DNA of 64,000 bases from Polymorphum gilvum SL003B-26A1 (GTDB lineage: Bacteria > Pseudomonadota > Alphaproteobacteria > Rhizobiales > Stappiaceae): positions 2,123,001 to 2,187,000 of the forward strand of contig NC_015259.1 in NCBI RefSeq assembly GCF_000192745.1. Reading direction: 5' to 3'. Position 1 is the first letter of the stretch. Every line of letters begins with the position of its first letter. Below the pieces are notes generated by a model that saw only the letters and a program-made list of their open reading frames with translations, was not told the origin of the DNA and did not search any database. The translations under genes and the position numbers were made by a program. This document shows positions 34,864-43,040 of the stretch, one piece after another.

Positions 34864-36135
34864 GTGAACGGACGGCCCTTGCCCCTTGGACATCGGATCG
34901 CGATGGCGGTTGCCGCGCTCCTGCTCGTGTTCGCGAGCCCGGGACAGGCGGTCCTGCCGGCCCATGGGGAGACGGCTGCGGTCGCGGTGGCGATCGACGC
35001 GCGCATCGCCGGCGACGACGTCAGGACGCGATTCGTTCTCGACCTCGACGGCCAGATTCCATTTTCCGTCTCCACCCTTGCCGATCCCTACCGGCTGGTC
35101 ATCGACCTGCCTGCGACGGATTTCAAGCTTCCCGCTGATTCCGGCCGCGAGGGGCGCGGCCTGATCAGGACCTGGCGCTACGGGATGTTTGCGCCGGGCA
35201 AGTCCCGAATCGTGCTCGATGCGACCGGTCCGGTCGAGGTCGACAAGACATTTGTCCTGCCCGCAGTCGATGACCAGCCGGCGCGGCTGGTCATCGACCT
35301 CGTACGCACGACGCGCGAAGCGTTTCTCGAAGAGGTGCGCAAAACGCGGCTCGCGGTCGAGGAGAGCGCGCCGAAGTTGGCGGCGCCCAAAGGCGATCGC
35401 CTTGATGTGCGCACCGTACCCGGCAAGCCGGTTATCGTTCTGGATCCGGGGCACGGTGGCATCGACACCGGAGCGGTGGGTGTCGCCGGAACGCTGGAAA
35501 AGGCCGTCGTGCTGGATTTCGCCAGCGTGCTGAAGAGGAAGCTCGAGGAGACTGGGCGCTACACCGTGCACCTCACCCGCGAGAGCGATACGTTCGTGCC
35601 GCTGCGCAAGCGGGTGAAGTTTGGCCGCGAGATGAAGGCTGACCTGTTCGTGTCGATTCATGCGGACTCCGTGCGTCATTCCCGTGACGCCGTGCGGGGA
35701 GCGACCGTCTACACGCTGTCGGAAAAGGCGTCGGACGACCTCGCGGCGCAGGTCGCCGAATCGGAGAACCTGTCGGACGTGATCGCCGGCGTCGAACTGG
35801 CAGAAGAGCCGGCGGATGTGACCGATATCCTTATCGACCTCGCCCGGCGCGAGACCAAGAATTTCTCCACCCATTTCGCCCGCACGCTGGTGAGCGAATT
35901 GCGCAGCGCTGTGAAGCTGATCAACAATCCGCATCGTTCCGGGGGCTTCGTCGTCCTGAAGGCTCACGACGTGCCGTCCGTGCTGCTCGAACTCGGCTAC
36001 CTGTCGAATGAGCATGATGAAAAGCTTCTGGTGTCCGAAGCCTGGCGCGAGCGGACCGCGAACGCCGTTACCGAGGCGATCGGCGCGTTTTTCATGCCCC
36101 GGTTCGCCATGGAAAAGTCGGCGCTGCCGAAGTGA
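34864..36135 (+). CDS. amiC: N-acetylmuramoyl-L-alanine amidase with AMIN domain
   Basis: 423 residues from the GTG at 34864, chosen because a GGGAG lies 9 bases upstream and a signal peptide follows directly (MAVAALLLVFASPGQA); an ATG 13 codons later is an alternative. The AMIN domain (about 40-140, RFVLDLDGQIPFSVSTLADPYRLVIDLP) targets the septum or peptidoglycan. Amidase_3 (about 195-410) has zinc ligands in LDPGHGG, TLEKAVVLDFA and SIHAD and the catalytic Glu in LLELGYLSN. It cleaves the amide between MurNAc and the stem peptide during daughter-cell separation. The PBP1A gene follows 178 bases later. Confidence 0.92.
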   Translation: MNGRPLPLGHRIAMAVAALLLVFASPGQAVLPAHGETAAVAVAIDARIAGDDVRTRFVLDLDGQIPFSVSTLADPYRLVIDLPATDFKLPADSGREGRGLIRTWRYGMFAPGKSRIVLDATGPVEVDKTFVLPAVDDQPARLVIDLVRTTREAFLEEVRKTRLAVEESAPKLAAPKGDRLDVRTVPGKPVIVLDPGHGGIDTGAVGVAGTLEKAVVLDFASVLKRKLEETGRYTVHLTRESDTFVPLRKRVKFGREMKADLFVSIHADSVRHSRDAVRGATVYTLSEKASDDLAAQVAESENLSDVIAGVELAEEPADVTDILIDLARRETKNFSTHFARTLVSELRSAVKLINNPHRSGGFVVLKAHDVPSVLLELGYLSNEHDEKLLVSEAWRERTANAVTEAIGAFFMPRFAMEKSALPK

Positions 36136-36313
36136 ACGGAAAACGGGCTAGGGGCGGCCAAGTTGGGCCGATGCCTCAGCATCGCCATATTGGTCCTTGA
36201 GTAAGACGGCTGAGGACAGGGTGCACCCGCAGCGAAATCCGGTGCCGCCACGCCCGGAGTGTGGTAGGGGGCGCCAACGAACGATCTGGCCGGGGTAGAG
36301 ACGAGCCCGACAC

Positions 36314-38761
36314 ATGAAATTTCTGATCAAACTCTTCGGCTACTTTTTCGGCATCGGCACCGTCATGGTGCTGTTGGTGGCAGGTGGCGTGTGGGTCTAT
36401 CTCGATCAGGTCTCCAACGATCTGCCGGATTACACCGCACTGAAGAACTATGAGCCGCCGGTGATGACGCGCGTCCACGCGGCCGATGGCAGCCTGATGG
36501 CGGAATATGCGCGCGAACGGCGGCTGTTCCTGCCGATCCAGGCCATTCCGGACGCGGTGAAGCAGGCGTATCTGTCCGCCGAAGACAAGAATTTCTATCA
36601 GCATATCGGCATCGATCCGGAAGGCATTGCCCGTGCCGCCGTCCGCTTCGTCCAGAACTACGGCTCCGGCCGCCGGCCCGAGGGCGCATCGACCATTACC
36701 CAGCAGGTCGCCAAGAACTTCCTGCTGACCAACGAGGTCTCGGTCGAGCGCAAGGTCAAGGAAGCGATCCTGTCGCTGCGTATCGAGCAGGCCTACACGA
36801 AGGACGAGATTCTCGAACTCTACCTGAACGAGATCTACCTCGGCCTCGGTGCCTATGGCGTGGCGGCCGCGTCCCTGGTCTATTTCGACAAGTCTGTGCA
36901 TGAGCTCAGCCTTGCCGAGATCGCCTATCTCGCGGCCCTGCCGAAGGCGCCGAACAACTACCATCCCTATCGCTTCCCCGAGCGGGCGATCGAGCGGCGC
37001 AACTGGGTCATCGACCGCATGGTCGAGAACGGCTACGTCACCGCCGCCGCAGGAGAGCAGGCCAAGGCGGATCCGCTCGACGTGAAGCCGCGCGAGACCG
37101 GGTCGCAGCTGTTTGCAGCCGAGTACTTCACCGAGGAGGTGCGCCGCGTCGTCGCCTCCATCTATGGCGAGAACAGTCTTTACGAGGGCGGCCTTTCCGT
37201 CCGCTCGACGCTCGACCCGACGATGCAGATGCAGGCGCGCAAGGCGCTGATGGACGGCCTTCTGGATTTCGACCAGAAGCGCGGCGGCTGGCGCGGTCCG
37301 GTGGCACGGATAGACCTTGGCGGCGACTGGGGAGCCGAACTGGCCAAGGTCGAGGCCCTGAGCGACGTGCCCGAATGGCAGCTTGCGGTCGTCCTGTCGG
37401 CGGCACAGGGACGCGCAGAAATCGGCCTCCAGCCGCGCAAGTTGGTGAGCGGCACCCTGTCGCCCGACCGCAACACGGCGGTCCTGACGATCGAGGGCAT
37501 GAAATGGGCCCGGGTGTCTGGACGTGCCCCCAATGCTGTCACCGACGTGCTCGCGCCGGGGGACGTGGTCTATGTCGAGGCCACGGCGTCCGGCGGCTAC
37601 GAGTTGCGTCAGATCCCGAAGGTTTCGGGAGCGCTGGTTGCCATGGATCCCTTCACGGGACGCGTTCTGGCACTGGTCGGAGGGTTCAGCTTCGCGCAGA
37701 GCGAGTTCAATCGGGCGACACAGGCCTACCGTCAGCCCGGCTCTTCCTTCAAGCCGTTCCTCTATGCCGCGGCGCTCGACAACGGCTACACGCCCTCGAG
37801 CGTGGTCATGGACGCGCCGCTGGAAATCAACCAGGGGCCGGGACTTGGGGCCTGGCGCCCGCAGAACTACGGCGGCAAGTTCTACGGACCGTCGACCTTG
37901 CGGACCGGCATCGAACTGTCGCGCAACGTGATGACCGTGCGTCTGGCGCAGGATATGGGCATGCCGCTGGTCGCCGAATACTCCAAGCGGTTCGGCATCT
38001 ACGACAACATGCTGCCGGTGCTGTCGATGTCGCTGGGCGCCGGGGAGACCACGGTTCTGCGCATGGTGACGGCCTATTCGATCATCGCCAATGGCGGCCG
38101 CAAGGTGACGCCGACCCTGATCGACCGGATTCAGGACCGCTATGGCCGCACGATCTACAAGCATGACAGCCGCATCTGCGAAGCCTGTTCCGATCCGCAG
38201 TGGCAGGGGCAGGACGAGCCGGAACTGATCGACGACCGTGAGCAGGTCCTCGACCCCATGACGGCCTACCAGATCACGTCGATGATGGAAGGCGTCGTGC
38301 TGCGCGGCACGGCGACGAAGGTGCGGGAGGTCGGTCGGCCGGTCGCCGGCAAGACCGGCACGACGAACGAGGAGAAGGACGCCTGGTTCATCGGCTACAC
38401 ACCCGATCTGACCGTCGGCGTGTTCGTCGGCTACGACAATCCCAGGCCGATGGGGCGAGGTGCCACAGGCGGCCAGGTCGCGGCGCCGATCTTCACCGAG
38501 TTCATGAAGGCGGCGCTCGCCAAGACGCCGCCGGTGGAGTTCCGGGTGCCCAAGGGCCTGCAGCTCATCCCGATCAACCAGCGGACCGGTCTGCGTACGG
38601 CGGCGGGCGCTCCGGGGACCATTCTCGAAGCGTTCAAGCCGGGCACGGCGCCGCCCGACAGCTACTCGATCATCGGCTTCCAGGATGATATGGGCGTGCC
38701 GAGGACCGTTTCTCCCGAGGCCGGGCAGGCCGTGCTGTCGGGAACCGGCGGCCTTTACTGA
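36314..38761 (+). CDS. mrcA: Penicillin-binding protein 1A (bifunctional transglycosylase/transpeptidase)
   Basis: 815 residues. One N-terminal membrane anchor (about 5-28) is followed by the GT51 glycosyltransferase domain with its catalytic Glu in SAEDKNFYQHIG and GASTITQQVAKNF. An OB-like insert domain (about 320-430) precedes the transpeptidase domain with S477-x-x-K480 in GSSFKPFLYAAAL, SRN in ELSRNVMTVR and KTGT starting at K680. It polymerises and crosslinks peptidoglycan in the periplasm. It lies between the amidase and prfB. Confidence 0.96.
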   Translation: MKFLIKLFGYFFGIGTVMVLLVAGGVWVYLDQVSNDLPDYTALKNYEPPVMTRVHAADGSLMAEYARERRLFLPIQAIPDAVKQAYLSAEDKNFYQHIGIDPEGIARAAVRFVQNYGSGRRPEGASTITQQVAKNFLLTNEVSVERKVKEAILSLRIEQAYTKDEILELYLNEIYLGLGAYGVAAASLVYFDKSVHELSLAEIAYLAALPKAPNNYHPYRFPERAIERRNWVIDRMVENGYVTAAAGEQAKADPLDVKPRETGSQLFAAEYFTEEVRRVVASIYGENSLYEGGLSVRSTLDPTMQMQARKALMDGLLDFDQKRGGWRGPVARIDLGGDWGAELAKVEALSDVPEWQLAVVLSAAQGRAEIGLQPRKLVSGTLSPDRNTAVLTIEGMKWARVSGRAPNAVTDVLAPGDVVYVEATASGGYELRQIPKVSGALVAMDPFTGRVLALVGGFSFAQSEFNRATQAYRQPGSSFKPFLYAAALDNGYTPSSVVMDAPLEINQGPGLGAWRPQNYGGKFYGPSTLRTGIELSRNVMTVRLAQDMGMPLVAEYSKRFGIYDNMLPVLSMSLGAGETTVLRMVTAYSIIANGGRKVTPTLIDRIQDRYGRTIYKHDSRICEACSDPQWQGQDEPELIDDREQVLDPMTAYQITSMMEGVVLRGTATKVREVGRPVAGKTGTTNEEKDAWFIGYTPDLTVGVFVGYDNPRPMGRGATGGQVAAPIFTEFMKAALAKTPPVEFRVPKGLQLIPINQRTGLRTAAGAPGTILEAFKPGTAPPDSYSIIGFQDDMGVPRTVSPEAGQAVLSGTGGLY

Positions 38762-38891
38762 CTGCGACGCTCCGGACAGTCGGTTTACAGGCGTGGACCG
38801 TCTCGATATTGTCCGCGCCCGACCCCATATGCCGGTCAGACATCCGCAGTTGCCGGTGTTTTCAAGACGGAACGAGACTGAGAGGTACCCG

Positions 38892-40026
38892 ATGCGCGCC
38901 GAAATGGAGGCCATCGTCGACGAAATCAAGCAGGCCATAAGCCTGCTGAGGAGGCATCTTTGACTGGGATCATGCCCTGGTCAGACTGGACGAACTGAAC
39001 GCCCTTTCCGAGGATCCTGCGCTTTGGAATGATCCCGCGCGAGCACAGAAGCTGATGCGCGAGCGCCAGCAGCTCGACGAAGGCATTACGGGCGTCCGCC
39101 GCCTGGAATCCGAGCTGTCCGACAACATCGAACTGATCGAGCTCGGCGACCTCGAAGGCGACAAGTCGGTCGTGAACGAGGCCGAGGAGGCGTTGCGCGG
39201 GCTCAAGGACGAGGTGCTCAAGCTGCAGATGGCGTCGCTGCTTTCCGGCGAGGCCGACGGTAACGACACCTATCTGGAAATCAACGCCGGTGCTGGCGGT
39301 ACCGAGAGCCAGGACTGGGCGAGCATGCTGCTGCGCATGTACCGCCGCTGGGCCGAAAAGCGCGGCTACAAGGTCGAACTTCTCGAAGTTCATGACGGCG
39401 AGGAGGCTGGCATCAAGTCGGCGACGCTCCTGATCAAGGGCGAAAACGCGTACGGCTGGCTGAAGACCGAATCGGGCGTCCATCGCCTGGTGCGGATTTC
39501 GCCCTACGATAGCCAGGCGCGCCGTCACACCAGTTTCGCCAGCGCCTGGGTCTATCCGGTGGTGGACGATTCGATCGAGATCGACATCAACGAAAGCGAC
39601 TGTCGGATCGATACCTATCGGGCATCCGGTGCCGGCGGCCAGCACGTCAACACGACTGATTCGGCCGTGCGTATCACGCACATCCCGACGGGCATCGTCG
39701 TCCAGTGCCAGAGCGAACGCTCTCAGCACAAGAACCGGGCGACCGCCTGGGCGATGCTCAAGGCGCGCATGTACGAGGCCGAACTGCAGAAGCGCGAAGA
39801 GGCCGCGAGCGCCGAAGCGGCGTCCAAGACCTCGATCGGCTGGGGACACCAGATCCGCTCTTATGTCCTGCAGCCCTACCAGATGGTGAAGGACCTGCGC
39901 ACCGGCGTCGAAAGCTCGTCGCCCGACGATGTCCTGAACGGCGACCTGGATCCGTTCATGGAAGCGGCGCTCGCCCAGCGGGTCTTCGGGGGCGAAAAGG
40001 ATCTCGTTCTGGAAGACGTCGACTGA
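38892..40026 (+). CDS. prfB: Peptide chain release factor 2, with programmed +1 frameshift
   Basis: Translation starts at the ATG at 38892 (GAGAGG upstream), reads 23 codons to CTT at 38958-38960, meets an in-frame TGA (38961-38963), and must shift +1 to continue with GAC at 38962, giving 377 residues. Domain 3 holds [16 protein letters not shown], whose GGQ triggers peptidyl-tRNA hydrolysis. The codon-recognition loop reads SPY ([11 protein letters not shown]) where E. coli RF2 has SPF. It recognises UGA and UAA. Low RF2 lets ribosomes wait at the UGA and shift, so the factor controls its own synthesis. A terminator follows. Confidence 0.97.
38949..38964 (+). promoter_or_regulatory. prfB programmed frameshift site
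   Basis: An internal Shine-Dalgarno AGGAGG (38949-38954) lies three bases before CTT TGA C (38958-38964). The spacing and slippery CUU-UGA-C are the same as in E. coli prfB. Confidence 0.97.
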
Positions 40027-40051
40027 TCCGGTCGACCTGGCAGGCAAACAG

Positions 40052-40084
40052 GACCCGCGCGGCCGGAAGGACGCGCGGGTCTTT
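40052..40084 (+). terminator. Intrinsic terminator after prfB
   Basis: GACCCGCGCG (40052-40061) pairs perfectly with CGCGCGGGTC (40072-40081) and is followed by TTT. It lies between the convergent prfB and M23 peptidase genes. Confidence 0.8.
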
Positions 40085-41403
40085 CAGTTTGCGAGGATCG
40101 GTGCGAGATGGTCGCCCGCGACGACGAAGTCGAACGGATCCACGGCCTCGCCGTCCAGCCGAATCTCGTAGTGGAGATGCGGGCCCGTGGACCGTCCCGT
40201 GCTGCCGACCAAGCCGACGATGTCTCCGGGCTCGACCACATCTCCTTCGCCGACCTTGATCTGACTCAAATGAGCATAGCGCGTAACGACGTCGCCCGCG
40301 TGGCGGATCTCGACCATCTTGCCGTAGCCGCCCTGGCGATCGGCGGCAATGACCGTGCCGCCGGCCGCGGCACGTACCGCGGTGCCGTAGTTGGCCTTGA
40401 AATCAATGCCGGTGTGCATGGCTAGGGTGCGCAGGAACGGATCCAGACGCGGCCCATAGTCGCTGGAGACTTCGACGTTGGCGATCGGGCGGGTGAGGGG
40501 CAGTCGGCGCGCGGCCGTCTTCAAGGACTCCAGCGCGGCGAGGGCCCGCTCCGCCCGCTGGATCCGTTCGTCGAAGGTGAAGGCCGGGAGGGGAATGTAG
40601 GGACCGCCGACATTGGCGCCGACCGAAGCGTCGGACAGGGCGGGCAGGCGGATCCCGAGCGGTGCCGTGGCCTCGACTATCGTGTCGATGTGCTGTTCGG
40701 CTGCGACCGCGAGCGCGTCGAGGGCGGCTGCGCTTTCCGAATACATGCGCTTGAGCGTGTCTTCCACTTGGGACAGCTTGCCCTCATCCACCGTCGTGGC
40801 AGCGGAAGGCGCGTGGTCCAAGGGCACGACGGACGACGTTCCGCGCAGGCCGAGGGCCGGCAGCGGATTCGCGATCGGGGCGGGCTCGCCGCCGATCGCC
40901 GAGGCATCGCCGGCAGCGGGGTTTTGCAGCGTTCCTTGCGCGAAGACCGGTTTGCTGGGCGGCACCGGGTTGTCAATCGCCACGCGCAGGCCGCTGCGGG
41001 CGGCCCGTTCGACCAGGCTGGCCACCTTGGAGTGGCGGTCGCTCAGGGCGTCCTGACGGGCGATGAGGCTTTCGACCAGGGTTTCGACCGATGCCCGGTC
41101 GACGATCTGGCGGCTGGTCAGTCGGTCGATTTCCGCGCGCAGATGGGCGATGCGCGCCTGGTAGGCGCTCTCGATCTCGGCCTGCTGCGCGGCCCGGGCG
41201 CCGAGCAGGTCGTCGCGCAGGAAGAGATAGGCTGCGGCCGACAGATAGCCGCCGAGGAACAGGATGAGGACGACCGCGGCGGTGCCCATGATCCAGGGCC
41301 GGATGACGAATGTTCGCGACGTGTTGCCACGGGTGATCGTGACATGGTGGAAACCACCGCGTTTGCCGAATGATTTCCTCGGGGACGAGGTGTTGTCAGA
41401 CAT
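40084..41403 (-). CDS. M23-family (LytM) peptidoglycan peptidase, membrane anchored
   Basis: 439 residues from the ATG at 41403 (MSDNTSSPRKSFGKRGG); an in-frame GTG two codons earlier is possible. There is a single transmembrane segment (about 37-60), then a coiled coil (about 65-130), then a Pro-rich linker. The C-terminal LytM domain has zinc ligands in HTGIDFKANYGT and the HLH of GPHLHYEIRLDG. This membrane plus coiled coil plus LytM layout matches regulators of cell-wall hydrolases and cell-shape proteins. It may act with the amidase nearby, but LytM activators are not predictable by proximity. The ligand residues are intact, so enzymatic activity is possible. Confidence 0.92.
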   Translation of the reverse strand: MSDNTSSPRKSFGKRGGFHHVTITRGNTSRTFVIRPWIMGTAAVVLILFLGGYLSAAAYLFLRDDLLGARAAQQAEIESAYQARIAHLRAEIDRLTSRQIVDRASVETLVESLIARQDALSDRHSKVASLVERAARSGLRVAIDNPVPPSKPVFAQGTLQNPAAGDASAIGGEPAPIANPLPALGLRGTSSVVPLDHAPSAATTVDEGKLSQVEDTLKRMYSESAAALDALAVAAEQHIDTIVEATAPLGIRLPALSDASVGANVGGPYIPLPAFTFDERIQRAERALAALESLKTAARRLPLTRPIANVEVSSDYGPRLDPFLRTLAMHTGIDFKANYGTAVRAAAGGTVIAADRQGGYGKMVEIRHAGDVVTRYAHLSQIKVGEGDVVEPGDIVGLVGSTGRSTGPHLHYEIRLDGEAVDPFDFVVAGDHLAPILAN

Positions 41404-41553
41404 GGGCACGCGTCTTGATCCCGTTGGCAGGCCGAGAGCCGTGATGTTCGACGCTGATTAGAAAACGGTAAGGTTAACAAACCCTCATTCTGGGGAGCGC
41501 CCGTTGCGGAATGTGGTGGCGGAGCCGGCTGGATCTCCGCAGACCCGGGGGAG

Positions 41554-42390
41554 CTATCCGACGAGGCGGGCGAGAGGGCGGTAGAAGCCGGGCGTCAGAC
41601 CAGCCTCCGATCGGGCGCGGTCGTTGAACGGCGGCTTCAGCGTACCCTTGAAATGGGTTCGGACCAGATCGTGGAACCGCGGCTCCGGCCTGGTTCCTGT
41701 GCGATCGCACAGGAAGCGGAACCATTTGGCACCGAAGGCGACATGGGTCTTCTCGTCGCGGTAGATGATGGCGAGAATCCTGGCGGTCGCCTCGTCGCCG
41801 AGCGATTCGGCCTTGGCGATCATCGACGGGGTGATGTCGAGCCCGCGCGCCTCGAGCACAAGGGGAATGACCGCCAGCCGGGCGGCCAGATCATGACCGG
41901 TGTCCTGGGCGGCCTGCCATAGGCCGTCATGGGCCGGCAGGTCGCCGTAGGCCGCGCGGAGATCGGCCAGCCGCGCCTCGAGGAGCGAGAAGTGCTTCGC
42001 CTCCTCCAGGCCGACTCGGACCCAGTCGTCGTAATAGGAGCGCGGCAGGCGGACGTGGGCGAACCGTCCGATCAGGTCCCACGTCAGGTCCACCGCGTTC
42101 AGTTCGATGTGGGCGAGCGAATGCAGCAGGGCGATGCGGCCGGCCTCGCCGCCGAGGGCACGCTTGGGCATGTCCCGCGGCGCCAGAAGGACCGGACGGT
42201 CGGGACGTCCGGGCCGGTCCGGCATGCCGCCCTCGCGCGACGGGCTGCCGAGGGCGAGCCGGCGCTGGAACCAGGCCTTTGCCGTCTCGTAGGCCAGCGC
42301 CACCTTGTCGGCGGTCGCCGGTGCGCGCACGATGGCGTTCGCGCGCGCGACCAGCGTGTCGCCCTGCAGCGGGGCCTGTTCTTCGGTCAC
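41554..42390 (-). CDS. DUF455 ferritin-like protein
   Basis: 278 residues from the GTG at 42390 (TEEQAPLQGDTL), chosen because GAGG lies 6 bases upstream; the longer open frame overlaps the peroxiredoxin gene. It belongs to the ferritin-like DUF455 family. A four-helix di-iron site is suggested by HIELNAVDLTWD, EEAKHFSLLEARL and YRDEKTHVAFGAKWF, each pairing Glu with His. Related di-iron proteins include hydroxylases (MiaE type), but the substrate is unknown. It lies 8 bases after the Bcp peroxiredoxin gene and is probably translationally linked, which suggests a link to peroxide or iron handling. Confidence 0.85.
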   Translation of the reverse strand: MTEEQAPLQGDTLVARANAIVRAPATADKVALAYETAKAWFQRRLALGSPSREGGMPDRPGRPDRPVLLAPRDMPKRALGGEAGRIALLHSLAHIELNAVDLTWDLIGRFAHVRLPRSYYDDWVRVGLEEAKHFSLLEARLADLRAAYGDLPAHDGLWQAAQDTGHDLAARLAVIPLVLEARGLDITPSMIAKAESLGDEATARILAIIYRDEKTHVAFGAKWFRFLCDRTGTRPEPRFHDLVRTHFKGTLKPPFNDRARSEAGLTPGFYRPLARLVG

Positions 42391-42398
42391 CGGCTGCC

Positions 42399-42866
42399 TC
42401 ACAGTCCGCGGGCCGCTTCCAGGATGGCCTCCGCATGGCCGGGCACCTTCACCTTGCGCCAGATCTGCGCGATCGTGCCGTCCGCCTTGATCAGGAACGT
42501 GGAGCGCTCGACGCCCATGTAGGTCTTGCCGTACATCGATTTCTCCGCCCACACGCCGTAGGCGGCGCATGTCGCCGAATCGGTGTCAGCGGCGAGGTCG
42601 ACGGCAAGGCCGTGCTTCGCCTTGAACCGGTCGTGCTTGGCGGCGGTGTCGGGCGAGATTCCGATGATGCGCACGCCGAGCGCGTCGAATTCGGGCTTCA
42701 GGGCGCTGAAGGACTGGGCCTCGGTGGTGCAGCCGGGCGTGTCGTCCTTGGGATAGAAATAGACGACGACGGCCTTGCCCCGGCAATCGGAAAGCTTGAT
42801 GGTCCTGCCGCCATCGGCGGCCAGATTGAAATCAGGGGCCGGGTCGCCGATCTTCAATTCGCTCAT
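42399..42866 (-). CDS. bcp: Peroxiredoxin, Bcp/PrxQ type
   Basis: 155 residues, standard for Bcp. The peroxidatic cysteine is C46 in YFYPKDDTPGCTTEAQSF. The next expected Cys five residues later (atypical 2-Cys Bcp) is absent (CTTEA), so resolution must use another thiol. SPDTAAKHDRFKAKHGL and the C-terminal KVPGHAEAIL are family segments. It reduces hydrogen peroxide and organic peroxides in the cytoplasm. It is the first gene of a pair with the DUF455 protein. Confidence 0.96.
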   Translation of the reverse strand: MSELKIGDPAPDFNLAADGGRTIKLSDCRGKAVVVYFYPKDDTPGCTTEAQSFSALKPEFDALGVRIIGISPDTAAKHDRFKAKHGLAVDLAADTDSATCAAYGVWAEKSMYGKTYMGVERSTFLIKADGTIAQIWRKVKVPGHAEAILEAARGL

Positions 42867-43040
42867 GTTGCCTTCCTTCCGTCAAACTCGGTCGGTTAAT
42901 GCTGGATAACGGCCTGCCAAGCGAAAATCGTCCATGGCCGGCTCAGCTTTCCGTTCGGACCGCAGGTATCATACATTCGCATCCGACTCGACCACCGGCC
43001 GACCGATGAAGGGCGTCAAACGCTGAACGATACCAAGCCC

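Noticed and set aside
36176-38938. A 920-codon minus-strand open frame opposite PBP1A
   Set aside because: Antisense to an intact penicillin-binding protein with all catalytic motifs; no recognisable protein features.
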